From assembly GCA_017961585.1 (NCBI GenBank), contig JAGCWX010000007.1, positions 1 to 64,000 of the forward strand: DNA of 64,000 nt, written 5' to 3'. The notes under the pieces were generated by a model that made no database searches, had not been told where the DNA came from, and saw nothing but the letters and a program-made list of their open reading frames with translations. Positions within the stretch are counted from its first letter, which is position 1. The number at the start of each line of letters is the position of its first letter. Below are positions 8,834 to 18,724 of this stretch, one piece after another. A program made the translations under genes and the position numbers. The stretch comes from Elusimicrobiaceae bacterium. Its GTDB lineage: Bacteria; Elusimicrobiota; Elusimicrobia; Elusimicrobiales; Elusimicrobiaceae.

Positions 8834-8845
8834 TATAATTTAATT
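8834..8845 (+). promoter_or_regulatory. -10 box suggesting leaderless start of radical SAM gene
   Basis: TATAAT at 8834-8839 ends six bases before the ATG at 8846, so transcription would start at or within one base of the start codon. There is no ribosome binding site between. No good -35 box is visible. Confidence 0.4.
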
Positions 8846-9820
8846 ATGAATACACTGCAAGCTAACGATCAATGTGAAGAAGAACTTTTTTTTGTCCCGG
8901 GTTGTTTGGGGACATGTTGGTATGGAAAATACCACTATTTGGAGCCCTTTACCGGGTGCGAGCATGATTGTGTGTATTGTTACGCCAAAGGCCGTAGTGA
9001 TGTACTTACAAAAATTGCCGCTATGAACGGCCAATTTACAGATCCTCAAATTGGAATGGATCCGGAAAAGGCACTGGCACAAATTGCCAAAGAAATAGAA
9101 AAAGATCCCAATATCCACACGATTAAACTTTCTCGTTATACGGATATTTTTTCCAAAAAATTTGTGGCGAATGGATTTTCTTACTCGGTATTGAAACTAT
9201 TGGCGGAACATCCACAAATTAAACGCATCATTATCACAACCAAAGGCGTTCCTAACGAGCAAATCTTGGAGTTAATTAAAACTTATCCTCAAAAATTTTC
9301 GTACAGCGCGGCTATTAAACCAACGGCAAAAATTTGTATGGAAACGAATGTCCCCCCACAGGAAGAACGCATCCGCTGGGCTTCGCTAGCCAAGAAGGCC
9401 GGGGCATTGGTTACTGTACATATGGATCCGCTTATTGTGGGGTATGAAGACACGGAAGAAGTCCTCCGCCCGTTTTTTGCTAAACTCAAAGAAGCGGATT
9501 TAAACCGTGTGATGTTTTCATATTTGTTGTACGATTATACGATTGCTAAAAATATTATTGCCCGGTTTGGACAAGAATTTTTTGCCAAATTAAAGGAAAA
9601 TTATTTGCATAATGACCGTCAAATTTTGCCCCTTCAGCAAGAAACTACGTATTACGCCCTAAAGCATGAAGTAAAATTGGAAAGCGTTAAACGTATTTCT
9701 TCTTTGTTAAATGAGTTGGGTTTTGAATTCGTGGTTTGTGGGCTGAAATCTTCTGATAAAGAAGACGTGTCTGATTTAAAAAAATGCAGCCACGTATGTG
9801 ATGGCAAATTTTATGCCTAA
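8846..9820 (+). CDS. Radical SAM enzyme, spore-photoproduct-lyase-like (SplB/COG1533 type)
   Basis: A 324-residue protein. The radical SAM cluster motif is C38-x3-C42-x2-C45 within GCEHDCVYCYAKGR, the form seen in SplB-like DNA-photolyase-family proteins. It would bind a [4Fe-4S] cluster and cleave S-adenosylmethionine to start radical chemistry; the substrate is unknown, and a true spore photoproduct lyase role is doubtful. I chose the ATG at 8846 because sequence upstream in frame (to 8696) runs into the divergent methyltransferase and is not family-like. There is no ribosome binding site; see the -10 box at 8834. Its 3' end overlaps the ATP-grasp gene, so they are translationally coupled and probably act together. 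Confidence 0.8.
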   Translation: MNTLQANDQCEEELFFVPGCLGTCWYGKYHYLEPFTGCEHDCVYCYAKGRSDVLTKIAAMNGQFTDPQIGMDPEKALAQIAKEIEKDPNIHTIKLSRYTDIFSKKFVANGFSYSVLKLLAEHPQIKRIIITTKGVPNEQILELIKTYPQKFSYSAAIKPTAKICMETNVPPQEERIRWASLAKKAGALVTVHMDPLIVGYEDTEEVLRPFFAKLKEADLNRVMFSYLLYDYTIAKNIIARFGQEFFAKLKENYLHNDRQILPLQQETTYYALKHEVKLESVKRISSLLNELGFEFVVCGLKSSDKEDVSDLKKCSHVCDGKFYA

Positions 9821-11060
9821 TAAAATTTGGATTATTAATTTAGACGAAGTAGTCGCTTCAGAAAATTTATTGGAAGCAATCGCCGACTATTCTCCCAAAT
9901 ACATTCAGTTATTAAAACCGCAAGATTATTGTATATTGTCCCGTTGGGCTCCTGTAGACAAAGATTTCTTTGCCTATATGGCGCGCATTAAAAAATTAAA
10001 ACATACGTCTTGGTTGTTTCAGCCGGCCGAGCAAGAACCGGACGAACGGCTAGTGGATGCTGTTCTTAGAGATGAAGTATTGCTGGGAAAACTACGTAAA
10101 TTGTGCAATATGGGGTATGTTATGGTCCCATTTATGTACACAAAACGTTTTGAGGCATTAAGTAAAAAGTGCGGCAATAATTTAAATAATAATTATAAGG
10201 CCATTGAACAAGCCAATAATAAATTGCTGTTTAAGAATGCATGTAAAAAATTTGGAATTACAACGATTGCCCCCATTTATCAAGCCGGAAAAAACAAAAC
10301 CCCCCGTATTTTAAGCCCGCTAGACGCTAAGGAAACTTATTTGTTGCGTCGTCCTTTTTCAGCCGGTGGATATGGAAATGTAAAAGGGAAGTTAGTAGAT
10401 TTATTGCCCTTGATTAAAAAATATCATAAAAAAACAGATTTGTATTTAGAACGTTATAAAGATATTTATCGTACCCTGGGTACCCTTTGTATTCTTAAGG
10501 ATGAGGGCATTTATTATGCCGGGGTAGACTGCCAAATTATCCACAAGGAGGCCTGGGAAGGGTGTTTTTTCCCATTTACCAAGTGCCCGGCCAAAATTTT
10601 GCAAGAAGTGCGGGAAAAATCACTCATGCTGGCCAGTTTCTATTACGGAATGGGAATTCGGGGCCAAATTAACTTTGACTGGGCTTTGCGCTGGAAAGGA
10701 GGAGAATTAAAATTACGCGCCTTGGAATGTAACCCTCGTTATAATGGATTTGGGGTGTGCTTGCGTTTAGCTTCCACCGTGTACGGAATCCCGCGCAATC
10801 AGCTCCACTTTTACTTGGATACTAAAATACAGTTTTCGCCTTCTTGGAATACTAAACGTGTCATTGCTGAATTAAAAAAAATTAATGAAGAAATGAACAT
10901 CCACGGAGGGGTGATCCTTACCAGCGCTGTAAAAGAAGGACATGCGGGGTTTTGTTTCGTAGGAACTTCCCGCAAAGAAATCGCGGATATACGCCGTTGT
11001 TTCAAGCGCCATGTGCGTGGGTATATTCCCCGTAAAAAAACGACCAAAAAGCAGAAATAA
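9801..11060 (+). CDS. ATP-grasp family protein
   Basis: About 419 residues. The middle of the protein has the ATP-grasp plan: a helix with KLLFKNACKKFGI, a strand-loop YLLRRPFSAGGYGN that fits the Lys/Arg plus Gly-rich nucleotide loop, YLERYKDIYR, and the metal-binding ending ALECNPRYNGFG (Glu and Asn). The N-terminal 130 residues are a separate domain as in preATP-grasp enzymes. ATP-grasp enzymes join a carboxylate to an amine or thiol through an acyl phosphate; the partners here are unknown. The start is uncertain: GTG 9798, ATG 9801 or ATG 9813, none with a ribosome binding site; 9813 would overlap the upstream stop as ATGCCTAA. It overlaps the radical SAM gene and ends at a strong terminator. 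The C-terminus is Lys/Arg-rich. Confidence 0.75.
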   Translation: MANFMPNKIWIINLDEVVASENLLEAIADYSPKYIQLLKPQDYCILSRWAPVDKDFFAYMARIKKLKHTSWLFQPAEQEPDERLVDAVLRDEVLLGKLRKLCNMGYVMVPFMYTKRFEALSKKCGNNLNNNYKAIEQANNKLLFKNACKKFGITTIAPIYQAGKNKTPRILSPLDAKETYLLRRPFSAGGYGNVKGKLVDLLPLIKKYHKKTDLYLERYKDIYRTLGTLCILKDEGIYYAGVDCQIIHKEAWEGCFFPFTKCPAKILQEVREKSLMLASFYYGMGIRGQINFDWALRWKGGELKLRALECNPRYNGFGVCLRLASTVYGIPRNQLHFYLDTKIQFSPSWNTKRVIAELKKINEEMNIHGGVILTSAVKEGHAGFCFVGTSRKEIADIRRCFKRHVRGYIPRKKTTKKQK

Positions 11061-11081
11061 TTTTAGGTTTTAACACAAATT

Positions 11082-11110
11082 AAAGGCCCCCGTTACAGCG
11101 GGGGCCTTTT
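11082..11110. terminator. Strong bidirectional terminator between ATP-grasp gene and gap
   Basis: AAAGGCCCCCG and CGGGGGCCTTTT pair around the loop TTACAG. It lies between two convergent stop codons (11060 plus, 11130 minus) and has A and T flanks that serve both strands. Confidence 0.9.
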
Positions 11111-11129
11111 GCTATAACTTTAAATAAAG

Positions 11130-12170
<1,041 letters not shown>

Positions 12171-12180
12171 TTACCCCTAT

Positions 12181-12186
12181 ATTTTA
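12181..12186 (-). promoter_or_regulatory. Probable extended -10 promoter of gap
   Basis: Read on the minus strand, TGGTAAAAT gives an extended -10 (TGn plus TAAAAT), about 40 bases before the gap start and just after the terminator of the upstream cytidine deaminase gene. No clear -35 box. Confidence 0.4.
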
Positions 12187-12202
12187 CCATTTTTCAACGG
12201 AC

Positions 12203-12230
12203 GAAAAAAAGCCCCCTAAATAAGGGGGCT
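12203..12230 (-). terminator. Terminator after cytidine deaminase gene
   Basis: On the minus strand AGCCCCCT and AGGGGGCT pair around a short A/T loop, followed by seven T residues. It ends the ABC exporter-cdd transcript. Confidence 0.9.
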
Positions 12231-12245
12231 AAAGGAAAGATTTTA

Positions 12246-12701
12246 TTACTTTTTTGGGGCTTTTTTAGGTTTGATTTCCATGGTGAATGGGAAAGGGATA
12301 TAGTCCTTTAATCTTTTTTGCATGATATGATTGGCCTTCCCGGCAGTTACTCCTACCGTGTAAATGGGCATATCCGGCGCGCAAAATTCGGCCAGAACTT
12401 GCCGGCAAGCCCCACAGGGGGTGCTAAGCGGACCGAAACTTTTATCATCAAAAACAACGACTAAGGCCTTAAATTCGCGCTCTCCGGCCACTACAGCACT
12501 AAATAGAGCCGTTCGTTCGGCACAGTTGGTTAACCCAGAGGAGGCATTTTCAATGTTGGTTCCCCCGTAGATTTTTCCGCTTTTAGCAAGCAGTGCTGCC
12601 CCTACCTTAAACTTGGAATAGGGCGAATAAGAGTTGCTCATGGCCCGTATAGCGGCCGTGATTAGGTCTGTTAATGCGGCTTTGGATAAGGTGGTAGACA
12701 T
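12246..12701 (-). CDS. cdd: Cytidine deaminase
   Basis: A 151-residue homotetrameric-type cytidine deaminase of pyrimidine salvage (cytidine to uridine plus ammonia). The zinc-binding and proton-shuttling motifs are both visible: NCAERTALFSA (Cys plus catalytic Glu) and PCGACRQVLAEF (two Cys). The N-terminal SNSYSPYSKFKVGAAL is also diagnostic. It has a lysine-rich C-terminal tail that makes it slightly longer than the usual 130 or so residues. AAGGAG precedes the ATG. It follows the ABC exporter gene by 12 bases and ends at a terminator. Confidence 0.95.
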   Translation of the reverse strand: MSTTLSKAALTDLITAAIRAMSNSYSPYSKFKVGAALLAKSGKIYGGTNIENASSGLTNCAERTALFSAVVAGEREFKALVVVFDDKSFGPLSTPCGACRQVLAEFCAPDMPIYTVGVTAGKANHIMQKRLKDYIPFPFTMEIKPKKAPKK

Positions 12702-12713
12702 AACTCTCCTTTA

Positions 12714-14489
12714 TTACGCGGGCCTTCTATCTTTAAATTGCATGGAATATAAGGCCGCATAAGCACCGTTTAGTTTAATGAGCTCCTCGTGCTTGCCTTC
12801 TTCGGCAATTTTACCGTCATTGATGACCACAATTTTGTCTGCATTTTGTACGGTAGTCAAACGGTGGGCGATAACAATAACGGTGCGGTTTTTCATTAAG
12901 TTATCCAAGGCCTCTTGCACTACGCGCTCGGATTTGTTATCCAAGGCGCTGGTCGCTTCGTCCAAGATAACTACCGGTGCGTTTTTGACAAACGCACGGG
13001 CAATTGCCAAGCGCTGCTTTTGGCCCCCGGATAGCAAGATGCCGCGTTCTCCAATTTCCGTTTCCAGCCCTTGCGGCAGGCCCTTAACAAAATCGTCTAA
13101 ACAGGCGCTTTTGAGTGCCTTCCACATAGTTTGTTCGTCGGTATTGGGATTGCCCAGCAAAATATTTTCCCGGATGGTGCCGGAGAAAAGGAAATTATCC
13201 TGGAATACCATGGCAATTTGTTTGCGCAAGCTTTGTTGGGATATATTTTTAATATCGCTCCCGTCAATTTTTACGGCCCCTTTTTGCACATCATACAAGC
13301 GCGGAATTAGGGCGGAAATGGTGGTTTTTCCCCCGCCGGAATTACCTACCAGGGCTACGGTTTTGCCCACGGGGATTTCTAAATTGATATCGTGTAACAC
13401 CTCACGCCCGGGGACGTACTCAAAGTGAACGTGATCAAACGAGATATTCTTTTTGATTTCGCGTAATTCTTTGGAAGTTTCTGAATCTTTGATGGTGGGT
13501 TCTAAATTCAAAATTTCAAAAATACGGTCAATGGCCAAGAAGGAGTTTTGGATGTTGACGTATTTGTTCCCAATGGATTTTAGCGGGGTATATAACATCA
13601 TAAGCGCGGCAATAAACGCCACAAAGTTACCGCTGCTAATACGTCCGCTTACGATGAGGTAGCTGCCGGCCCCAATTACCAAGGCCACCCCAATAGACAT
13701 GATAATGTGCATCAGCGGGCTGAGCCAGTTGGTTCCCTTTACCATCTTCATGGCTAAGGAGAACGTCATATTAGTTACTTCTTCAAAACGTTGGCGGAAG
13801 GTTTCTTCCAGCGTAAAAGAGCGGATGGTTTTGTTCCCGGCAAAAGTTTCATTGTAGATGGTCATTACGTAAGACAAATTTCCCACCGTTTTGGTCAGAA
13901 TCTCTTTCATTTTTTTACGTACGATGGTCATGGGGTAAATAAATAATCCCAATACAGCTACTGCGATTACGGCCAATTGCCACGAGTTGTAAATCAGCAC
14001 CCCGACTAAGGAAACGGATGAGAATAATCGGGATAGAAATTCTTTCATGTTATTCACAAGCCCCGTGGAAGCCATTTCCGCGTCGTTGGAATAACGGAAT
14101 AGAATAGTACCCGAGTTGCTTTTATCAAAGTACGCGGTATCCATGGATAACAGCTTGGCATAAAGTTTGCGCTTGACGCCAATGGTAATTTTTTGAGCTA
14201 CCCACGTATTTAGATAGTTGGAGGTGTAAATCAAAACCCCTTGCACAATGGTAAATCCCACAATTAAGAATGGAATCAGGGCCGAGAAGTGCGGTTGTTT
14301 GTCAACCATTACCTTGTCCATAAATGGCTTTAGGAACATGGCAACGGCGCCGTCCAACGCCCCTACGGGGATGGTTAATAATATCCCCAGCAGGGCCCGG
14401 AACCAATAGGGCTTCACATAGGGCCACATGCGGCGGAAGTTAATAACTAAAGTATTTTTATTAAATGTTTTTTGTATTAGTTTTTTCAT
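12714..14489 (-). CDS. MsbA-like ABC exporter (fused membrane and ATPase domains)
   Basis: A 591-residue half-transporter: six transmembrane segments in the first 320 residues, then an ATPase domain with Walker A GNSGGGKTT, the signature LLSGGQKQRLAIARA, Walker B VVILDEATSALD and the switch His in VIAHRLTT. Architecture and length match MsbA, the lipid A flippase, and related lipid or drug exporters; in this envelope-rich neighbourhood a lipid A or glycolipid flippase role is a reasonable guess. I chose ATG 14489 over the in-frame ATG 14534 because the upstream extension crosses the terminator of the preceding operon, and AGGTAG precedes 14489. It forms an operon with cdd. Confidence 0.88.
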   Translation of the reverse strand: MKKLIQKTFNKNTLVINFRRMWPYVKPYWFRALLGILLTIPVGALDGAVAMFLKPFMDKVMVDKQPHFSALIPFLIVGFTIVQGVLIYTSNYLNTWVAQKITIGVKRKLYAKLLSMDTAYFDKSNSGTILFRYSNDAEMASTGLVNNMKEFLSRLFSSVSLVGVLIYNSWQLAVIAVAVLGLFIYPMTIVRKKMKEILTKTVGNLSYVMTIYNETFAGNKTIRSFTLEETFRQRFEEVTNMTFSLAMKMVKGTNWLSPLMHIIMSIGVALVIGAGSYLIVSGRISSGNFVAFIAALMMLYTPLKSIGNKYVNIQNSFLAIDRIFEILNLEPTIKDSETSKELREIKKNISFDHVHFEYVPGREVLHDINLEIPVGKTVALVGNSGGGKTTISALIPRLYDVQKGAVKIDGSDIKNISQQSLRKQIAMVFQDNFLFSGTIRENILLGNPNTDEQTMWKALKSACLDDFVKGLPQGLETEIGERGILLSGGQKQRLAIARAFVKNAPVVILDEATSALDNKSERVVQEALDNLMKNRTVIVIAHRLTTVQNADKIVVINDGKIAEEGKHEELIKLNGAYAALYSMQFKDRRPA

Positions 14490-14514
14490 AATTCTACCTA
14501 ATACTATTAAAGCA

Positions 14515-14542
14515 AAATAAAAGCCCGTCGGCAAGGGCGGGC
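14515..14542 (-). terminator. Terminator of the CDP-deoxysugar/glycosyltransferase operon
   Basis: On the minus strand AGCCCGCC and GACGGGCT pair (one G-U), loop TTGCC, followed by TTTATTTT. It ends the long operon that starts near 28149. Confidence 0.85.
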
Positions 14543-14555
14543 TGTATAGGTAAAA

Positions 14556-15608
14556 TTAAATTTTTTTCCTGCGAAATGTAATTTTAATTCCCAAAATGCG
14601 TAATACTTTGTGGCGTCCTTCATTGCGTACGGAAAAAACATATTCTGACAAGTGTAGTTTCCCCGAATCAAATTTTGGGGGCTTAATTTTCAATGAAAAA
14701 TTTGATTTGAACCTGCTGCGTGCAGTAGAAGGCAGCATTTTATATATTTCCAGGAAATAGTTAAAATCAGTAGGGTTTAAATATAGGTTTCCTACACAAT
14801 TGTAAAAATTTTCCCAGTTCCCATAAATATCCTTATAGGGGATGGCAACGGCCATGCATTTTTCTTGTATTGTTTTGTCTTTTACTAAAGACAATATATT
14901 GGAAAAACCTAAAATCCAACGCATATTGTCAATTCGGTCCATTCTCCAGGATTCATTCCCCCTTTTGTAACTCAACGAGGCACTATCTACCTTGTCCGGG
15001 AAATGCAACCCGTTAAAAACAATAGGTTTGGAAAGGGCGTGTATTGTTTTGTGTGTATTGATCGCTTGAATGGCGACGCAACTTTGCGGAAACATCACTG
15101 AAATTGCATCGTACATGTTGATTAGAGTATCTCCTGTGAGCAGAGATGACTTATAAATCCCGGCTGGAACGAAGGTAAGCTGAAAAATTTGATAGGCGGG
15201 ATCCGTTTTGTCTTGAGCGGACGGAAAGATATAATCAGCGCAGCAAATGATATCTTTTTGGGCTTCCATGGCTTTTGTTACTTCGGCCCAGTTTGAAAAA
15301 TCATATTTATCATCGTCGCACAAGACCCAAAAATATGCTTTGCCACTGCATGCACCCATTTCAAATGCACGGCAAATATTTGCATTCCCCCCAATATTTA
15401 AAGGATGCCGAATATGACGTATATTGGGATGAGTCGTAATAAATTGTTCAATCATTTCACTTGTCCCATCAGTGGAACAATTATCCAAAATGGTTATTGA
15501 ACAATTTTTAACAGGGGAATTGTTGGATAAGATAGCATTTAATGTTTCCTGTAATTTTTGTCTTCTATTGTAGGTTATCAACAATAATGACAGGTCATTT
15601 TGAAGCAT
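14556..15608 (-). CDS. Family 2 glycosyltransferase
   Basis: A 350-residue GT-A fold enzyme. The N-terminal strand LSLLLITYNRRQKLQETL, the ILDNCSTDGT segment and the FWVLCDDD metal site (DDD in place of DxD) are typical of GT2. It transfers a sugar from a nucleotide-sugar donor to a cytoplasmic glycan acceptor. Its NIGGNANI segment and overall layout match the GT2 at 26145-27188, so the two are paralogues. The start overlaps the GT8 gene by 14 bases; GGAGAG gives a ribosome binding site. It is the last gene before the operon terminator. Confidence 0.9.
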   Translation of the reverse strand: MLQNDLSLLLITYNRRQKLQETLNAILSNNSPVKNCSITILDNCSTDGTSEMIEQFITTHPNIRHIRHPLNIGGNANICRAFEMGACSGKAYFWVLCDDDKYDFSNWAEVTKAMEAQKDIICCADYIFPSAQDKTDPAYQIFQLTFVPAGIYKSSLLTGDTLINMYDAISVMFPQSCVAIQAINTHKTIHALSKPIVFNGLHFPDKVDSASLSYKRGNESWRMDRIDNMRWILGFSNILSLVKDKTIQEKCMAVAIPYKDIYGNWENFYNCVGNLYLNPTDFNYFLEIYKMLPSTARSRFKSNFSLKIKPPKFDSGKLHLSEYVFSVRNEGRHKVLRILGIKITFRRKKI

Positions 15609-16626
15609 GCTTGGTTCTCTCCTTTATTCGTACTGAATTTTTTAAAACCAAAATCCTGGTAGAATTGACACGCAAAAATGCGATAACTATCAAAAATTTA
15701 TAAGCACGCCCTTGGATGGTGTTAATTTCATATTCTCTTAATTTGGCTGCGACGACAGGAGAAAAGATTAAAGGACGCAAGTTTTTATATTTAGTTAACA
15801 TGGCGTTGGGACATAAGCCGGATTCGGCATAATATTCCCAAAACACATCCGCTTTGCGCATAAATGGGTAGTTCCAGGGCTTTTTTACGTAAGTATAGTG
15901 GACGATTTTTGGGAAATTTTTAGCTTCGTGGCACAGGTCAATGTCCGGTCGATCAACGATTTCAATTTCGTCCCTAAAAAACGTGTCTTGTGCGTTCCAG
16001 TAGAAAGGTAAAAACACAATCTGATCTCTACAAACATAATTTAAAACCGGTTGATCTTGCCCGAAACCGACTTTGTCGTGTTCTTTGGCACAGGCCAATA
16101 GTTTAGCCGATAAATTTGTCTCGCGCCATTTTTGGCAGTTAATGAGCATCACGCCGGAATTCATGCATTTAAATTGAAGTTTGAGTTCCGGATTGTGTTT
16201 GCACCAATAGGTATATCCTACATCTTCCACAGCAGCTAATAATTTATCTTCTAAATGCGTATTCCATAAGGGGGTGATATCATCGGTTACGATTAAGTCC
16301 CCATCTAAATAGATGATTTTATCTAGCTTTGGAAGCAAGTCCGCAATAAAGAATTTTAAGTAGGATGTCTTGGTAATGTGTGGAATGGTTTGTTGTAATT
16401 TGTCCAGTTCCGCTAATTTAGAAGAGACGTTTACAAAAATTATGCTGGAAGAAGCGGGGACGAGAGCTTTTAATTTTCCTTTAGTTTCTTCGGTAATGTT
16501 ATTATCAAAGATATAAAAATTGACGGATGTTTGTGGAGACAAATTTTTGATAACTGAATACATGGCGGCCCCGGTATAGGGAGCGTATTTGTCGTCGGTT
16601 ACGAAGCAGATATTAATGGGTTGCAT
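15595..16626 (-). CDS. Family 8 glycosyltransferase
   Basis: A 343-residue GT8 enzyme of the LPS galactosyl/glucosyltransferase type (RfaI/RfaJ, Pfam Glyco_transf_8). It begins INICFVTDDKYAPYTGAAMYS, has the metal-binding DxD in IIYLDGDLIV, FKCMNSGVMLINCQKW, and the late GFGQDQPVLN and KIVHYTYVKKPW segments of retaining GT8 enzymes. Donor probably UDP-glucose or UDP-galactose. It sits between GT9 and GT2 genes in the operon. Confidence 0.9.
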   Translation of the reverse strand: MQPINICFVTDDKYAPYTGAAMYSVIKNLSPQTSVNFYIFDNNITEETKGKLKALVPASSSIIFVNVSSKLAELDKLQQTIPHITKTSYLKFFIADLLPKLDKIIYLDGDLIVTDDITPLWNTHLEDKLLAAVEDVGYTYWCKHNPELKLQFKCMNSGVMLINCQKWRETNLSAKLLACAKEHDKVGFGQDQPVLNYVCRDQIVFLPFYWNAQDTFFRDEIEIVDRPDIDLCHEAKNFPKIVHYTYVKKPWNYPFMRKADVFWEYYAESGLCPNAMLTKYKNLRPLIFSPVVAAKLREYEINTIQGRAYKFLIVIAFLRVNSTRILVLKNSVRIKERTKHASK

Positions 16627-16635
16627 GAGTTCTCC

Positions 16636-17736
16636 TTAATAAGTTTGCAATGAAAGGGTAGCAGCGCGTTGTTCGGAGGGATTAAACTCCTCTTTTATTT
16701 TCTGCATAACGAAATCAGGAGTTAAACTCAGCATACAAGGCGCAGGAGTTTTTCCCTTCATGCATTGTTCTATCCAGCGATTTGTTACCCAATCGCATGT
16801 GGATGGGCAAACAGCGTTACATAAATTAATATTTCCCGGATATCCAAAAACACTTGGGCTTGTGGGCCCGAAGAGTACGCAAGATTTTCCCCCCACCACA
16901 TGATTGAGATGAACCAATCCGCCTTCTCCGTCAATGTGCAATACTGCTTGCTGTAAAATAGTAGCAATTTCTTCTAAATTTGTTTTGCCCACTAAATTCT
17001 GATGGATTCCCGTCATTACTCCGTACTTTGCAGAAGCTCCCACTTGAACTAATTGCAGGGAAGGAAATTCCTGTTTCAAAAGTTTAATCAGTTCATTGTA
17101 GTAAGTTAAAGGCCACAATTTGGGATGTTGATCATTATAAGCACTATCCGTTGCACGGGAGAGAGTTATGTAATGTTTGGCTTTTAAATTAAATTTATTT
17201 AAAACAGTATCTGCGTTTGGAGTGGGATATTTCCATTGAGAATCAATTCCAAATACATGGTAGGGATCCATTTGCTCAAACCGCCGACAACCGCGAAGTG
17301 CCGTCCATTCATTGTATATGTGTAAATTGTCGTATAGCAGGGAATCCTCTTGTAATTTTCTCTCAGTGGCCATAAAAAGAGCTAGTTTGGGAAAGTGTTT
17401 TTCTATCAAGGGCCAATTTGCTGAAAGAACCTTCGGGAAACGCTGCTGAAAGAATACAACATCATAATGCGCAAAGAGGTCTGAAAAACGATTAGGGATC
17501 AATTCGGAGCGATTTAAACAAGATACTTTTGAAAATAAGGAGCCGAATTTTGAATACAAATCAACAGATAGGGGATAGGGCGCTTGTTGCTGCATTTTTA
17601 CGATAAACGGGAATAGTAGAAGACAATCTCCTAGCCCTCCACGCTCTATAAAACATAAACGAAGGTTTTTGATCCTTTTAGAATGTAACCTTTGAAAATG
17701 TTTATATTTAATATGAGCTTTAACAAAACGATTCAT
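16636..17736 (-). CDS. Family 9 glycosyltransferase (heptosyltransferase-like)
   Basis: A 366-residue GT-B protein. The N-terminal IERGGLGDCLLLFPF matches the GDxxxxxP region of ADP-heptose:LPS heptosyltransferases, and the C-terminal HIDGEGGLVHLNHV plus CVLFGPTSPSVFGY are the usual donor-site motifs. The C-terminus has a run of spaced cysteines (C-x3-C-x10-C-x8-C) shared with the other GT9 in the window (28283-29482). The donor need not be heptose. There is no clear ribosome binding site before the ATG at 17736. Confidence 0.85.
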   Translation of the reverse strand: MNRFVKAHIKYKHFQRLHSKRIKNLRLCFIERGGLGDCLLLFPFIVKMQQQAPYPLSVDLYSKFGSLFSKVSCLNRSELIPNRFSDLFAHYDVVFFQQRFPKVLSANWPLIEKHFPKLALFMATERKLQEDSLLYDNLHIYNEWTALRGCRRFEQMDPYHVFGIDSQWKYPTPNADTVLNKFNLKAKHYITLSRATDSAYNDQHPKLWPLTYYNELIKLLKQEFPSLQLVQVGASAKYGVMTGIHQNLVGKTNLEEIATILQQAVLHIDGEGGLVHLNHVVGGKSCVLFGPTSPSVFGYPGNINLCNAVCPSTCDWVTNRWIEQCMKGKTPAPCMLSLTPDFVMQKIKEEFNPSEQRAATLSLQTY

Positions 17737-17770
17737 AATTTGTAATAGTGTAAAGATTTTCAGCCAATTT

Positions 17771-18721
17771 TTATTTATTAAAATTAATACGTTCTTTTTC
17801 TATGACGGTAGGGCGGTGCAACACATGGGTTAAAATCGCCCCGATATATTCGCCCAAAATCCCTAAAAAAATCAGCTGTACCGAGGCAAAGAAAAACACG
17901 GCCAGCAAAATAGGGGCCGTGCCCATCGGGAATTGGTTCCAAAATAATAATTTGAGAACCAAATAGACCAGCGCCAATAGAAAACTGATTGCCCCTAACA
18001 CAAACCCCCCCATTGCTGCCAGGCGCAGGGGTACTTTGGAGTGATTGGTAAAACCGAGCATAGCGTTGTCGTAGAGCGTGTAAAAATTGTTTTTAGTGAA
18101 CCCTCTCTTGCGCAAAGGTTGCTCAAAAGGGACCGTGGTAGCCGCGTATCCCAATTCACATACAATTCCGCGTAAATACGGGTATGGATCATCTAATTGG
18201 CGGAGTTGAGAAACAACTTCTTTATCAAACAAACCAAAACCAGTACAGTTGGGGAGTAACTTGGCCCCGGAATCATTGACTAAATTAAGTAACCAGTAAT
18301 AAGCTTTACGTATAGAAAAAAACAATTTATTTTCTTCGCTTTGATTTTTTTGGCCTAGAACTACTTTAAACCCTTCTTCCCATTTTTGCAAAAATTGCCC
18401 GATTATCTCCGGCGGGTCTTGCAAATCGGATGCTAGGTAGATGACGGCATCGCCCTGACATTGCAAAATGCCATAATAAGGCGAACGGATATGCCCAAAA
18501 TTACGCGCATTTACAATAACTTTAAAATTTTTATCCTCCGCAGCGATAGCACGTAGCTCTTTAAGGGTATCATCTGTGGAGCCGTTATCCAATACTAACT
18601 GTTCATAATCATACTTATCGGCGTGTTTGGCCATTTCGGCTTTGACACGTTCATAAAGTTCGCGAACGTTTTCTTGTTCGTTATAGGCACTGGAAATAAT
18701 GGATATTTTCTTCTTGGACAT
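17771..18721 (-). CDS. Polyprenyl-phosphate-type GT2 glycosyltransferase (DPM1/GtrB/ArnC-like)
   Basis: A 316-residue protein: an N-terminal GT2 catalytic domain (ISIISSAYNEQENV, LDNGSTDDT, IYLASDLQDPPE with its metal-binding Asp residues, and TGFGLFDKEV) followed by two C-terminal transmembrane helices (about residues 230-290). This layout is that of GtrB, ArnC and Csb-type enzymes that load a sugar onto undecaprenyl phosphate. It therefore probably makes a lipid-linked sugar donor used outside the cytoplasm. It lies three bases after the ThDP enzyme gene. A G7 run in the coding strand (18005-18011) encodes Gly-Gly. Confidence 0.88.
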   Translation of the reverse strand: MSKKKISIISSAYNEQENVRELYERVKAEMAKHADKYDYEQLVLDNGSTDDTLKELRAIAAEDKNFKVIVNARNFGHIRSPYYGILQCQGDAVIYLASDLQDPPEIIGQFLQKWEEGFKVVLGQKNQSEENKLFFSIRKAYYWLLNLVNDSGAKLLPNCTGFGLFDKEVVSQLRQLDDPYPYLRGIVCELGYAATTVPFEQPLRKRGFTKNNFYTLYDNAMLGFTNHSKVPLRLAAMGGFVLGAISFLLALVYLVLKLLFWNQFPMGTAPILLAVFFFASVQLIFLGILGEYIGAILTHVLHRPTVIEKERINFNK

Positions 18722-18724
18722 ACT

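Noticed and set aside
12778-13428. 216-codon open frame on the plus strand
   Set aside because: It is antisense to the ATPase domain of the ABC exporter, which has all expected motifs.
18005-18011. Other G7/C7 runs (also 32452-32458 and 39698-39704) as phase-variable tracts
   Set aside because: They occur in genes of all kinds, including the RND pump, and arise from frequent GGG and CCC codons, so they reflect codon use rather than contingency loci.
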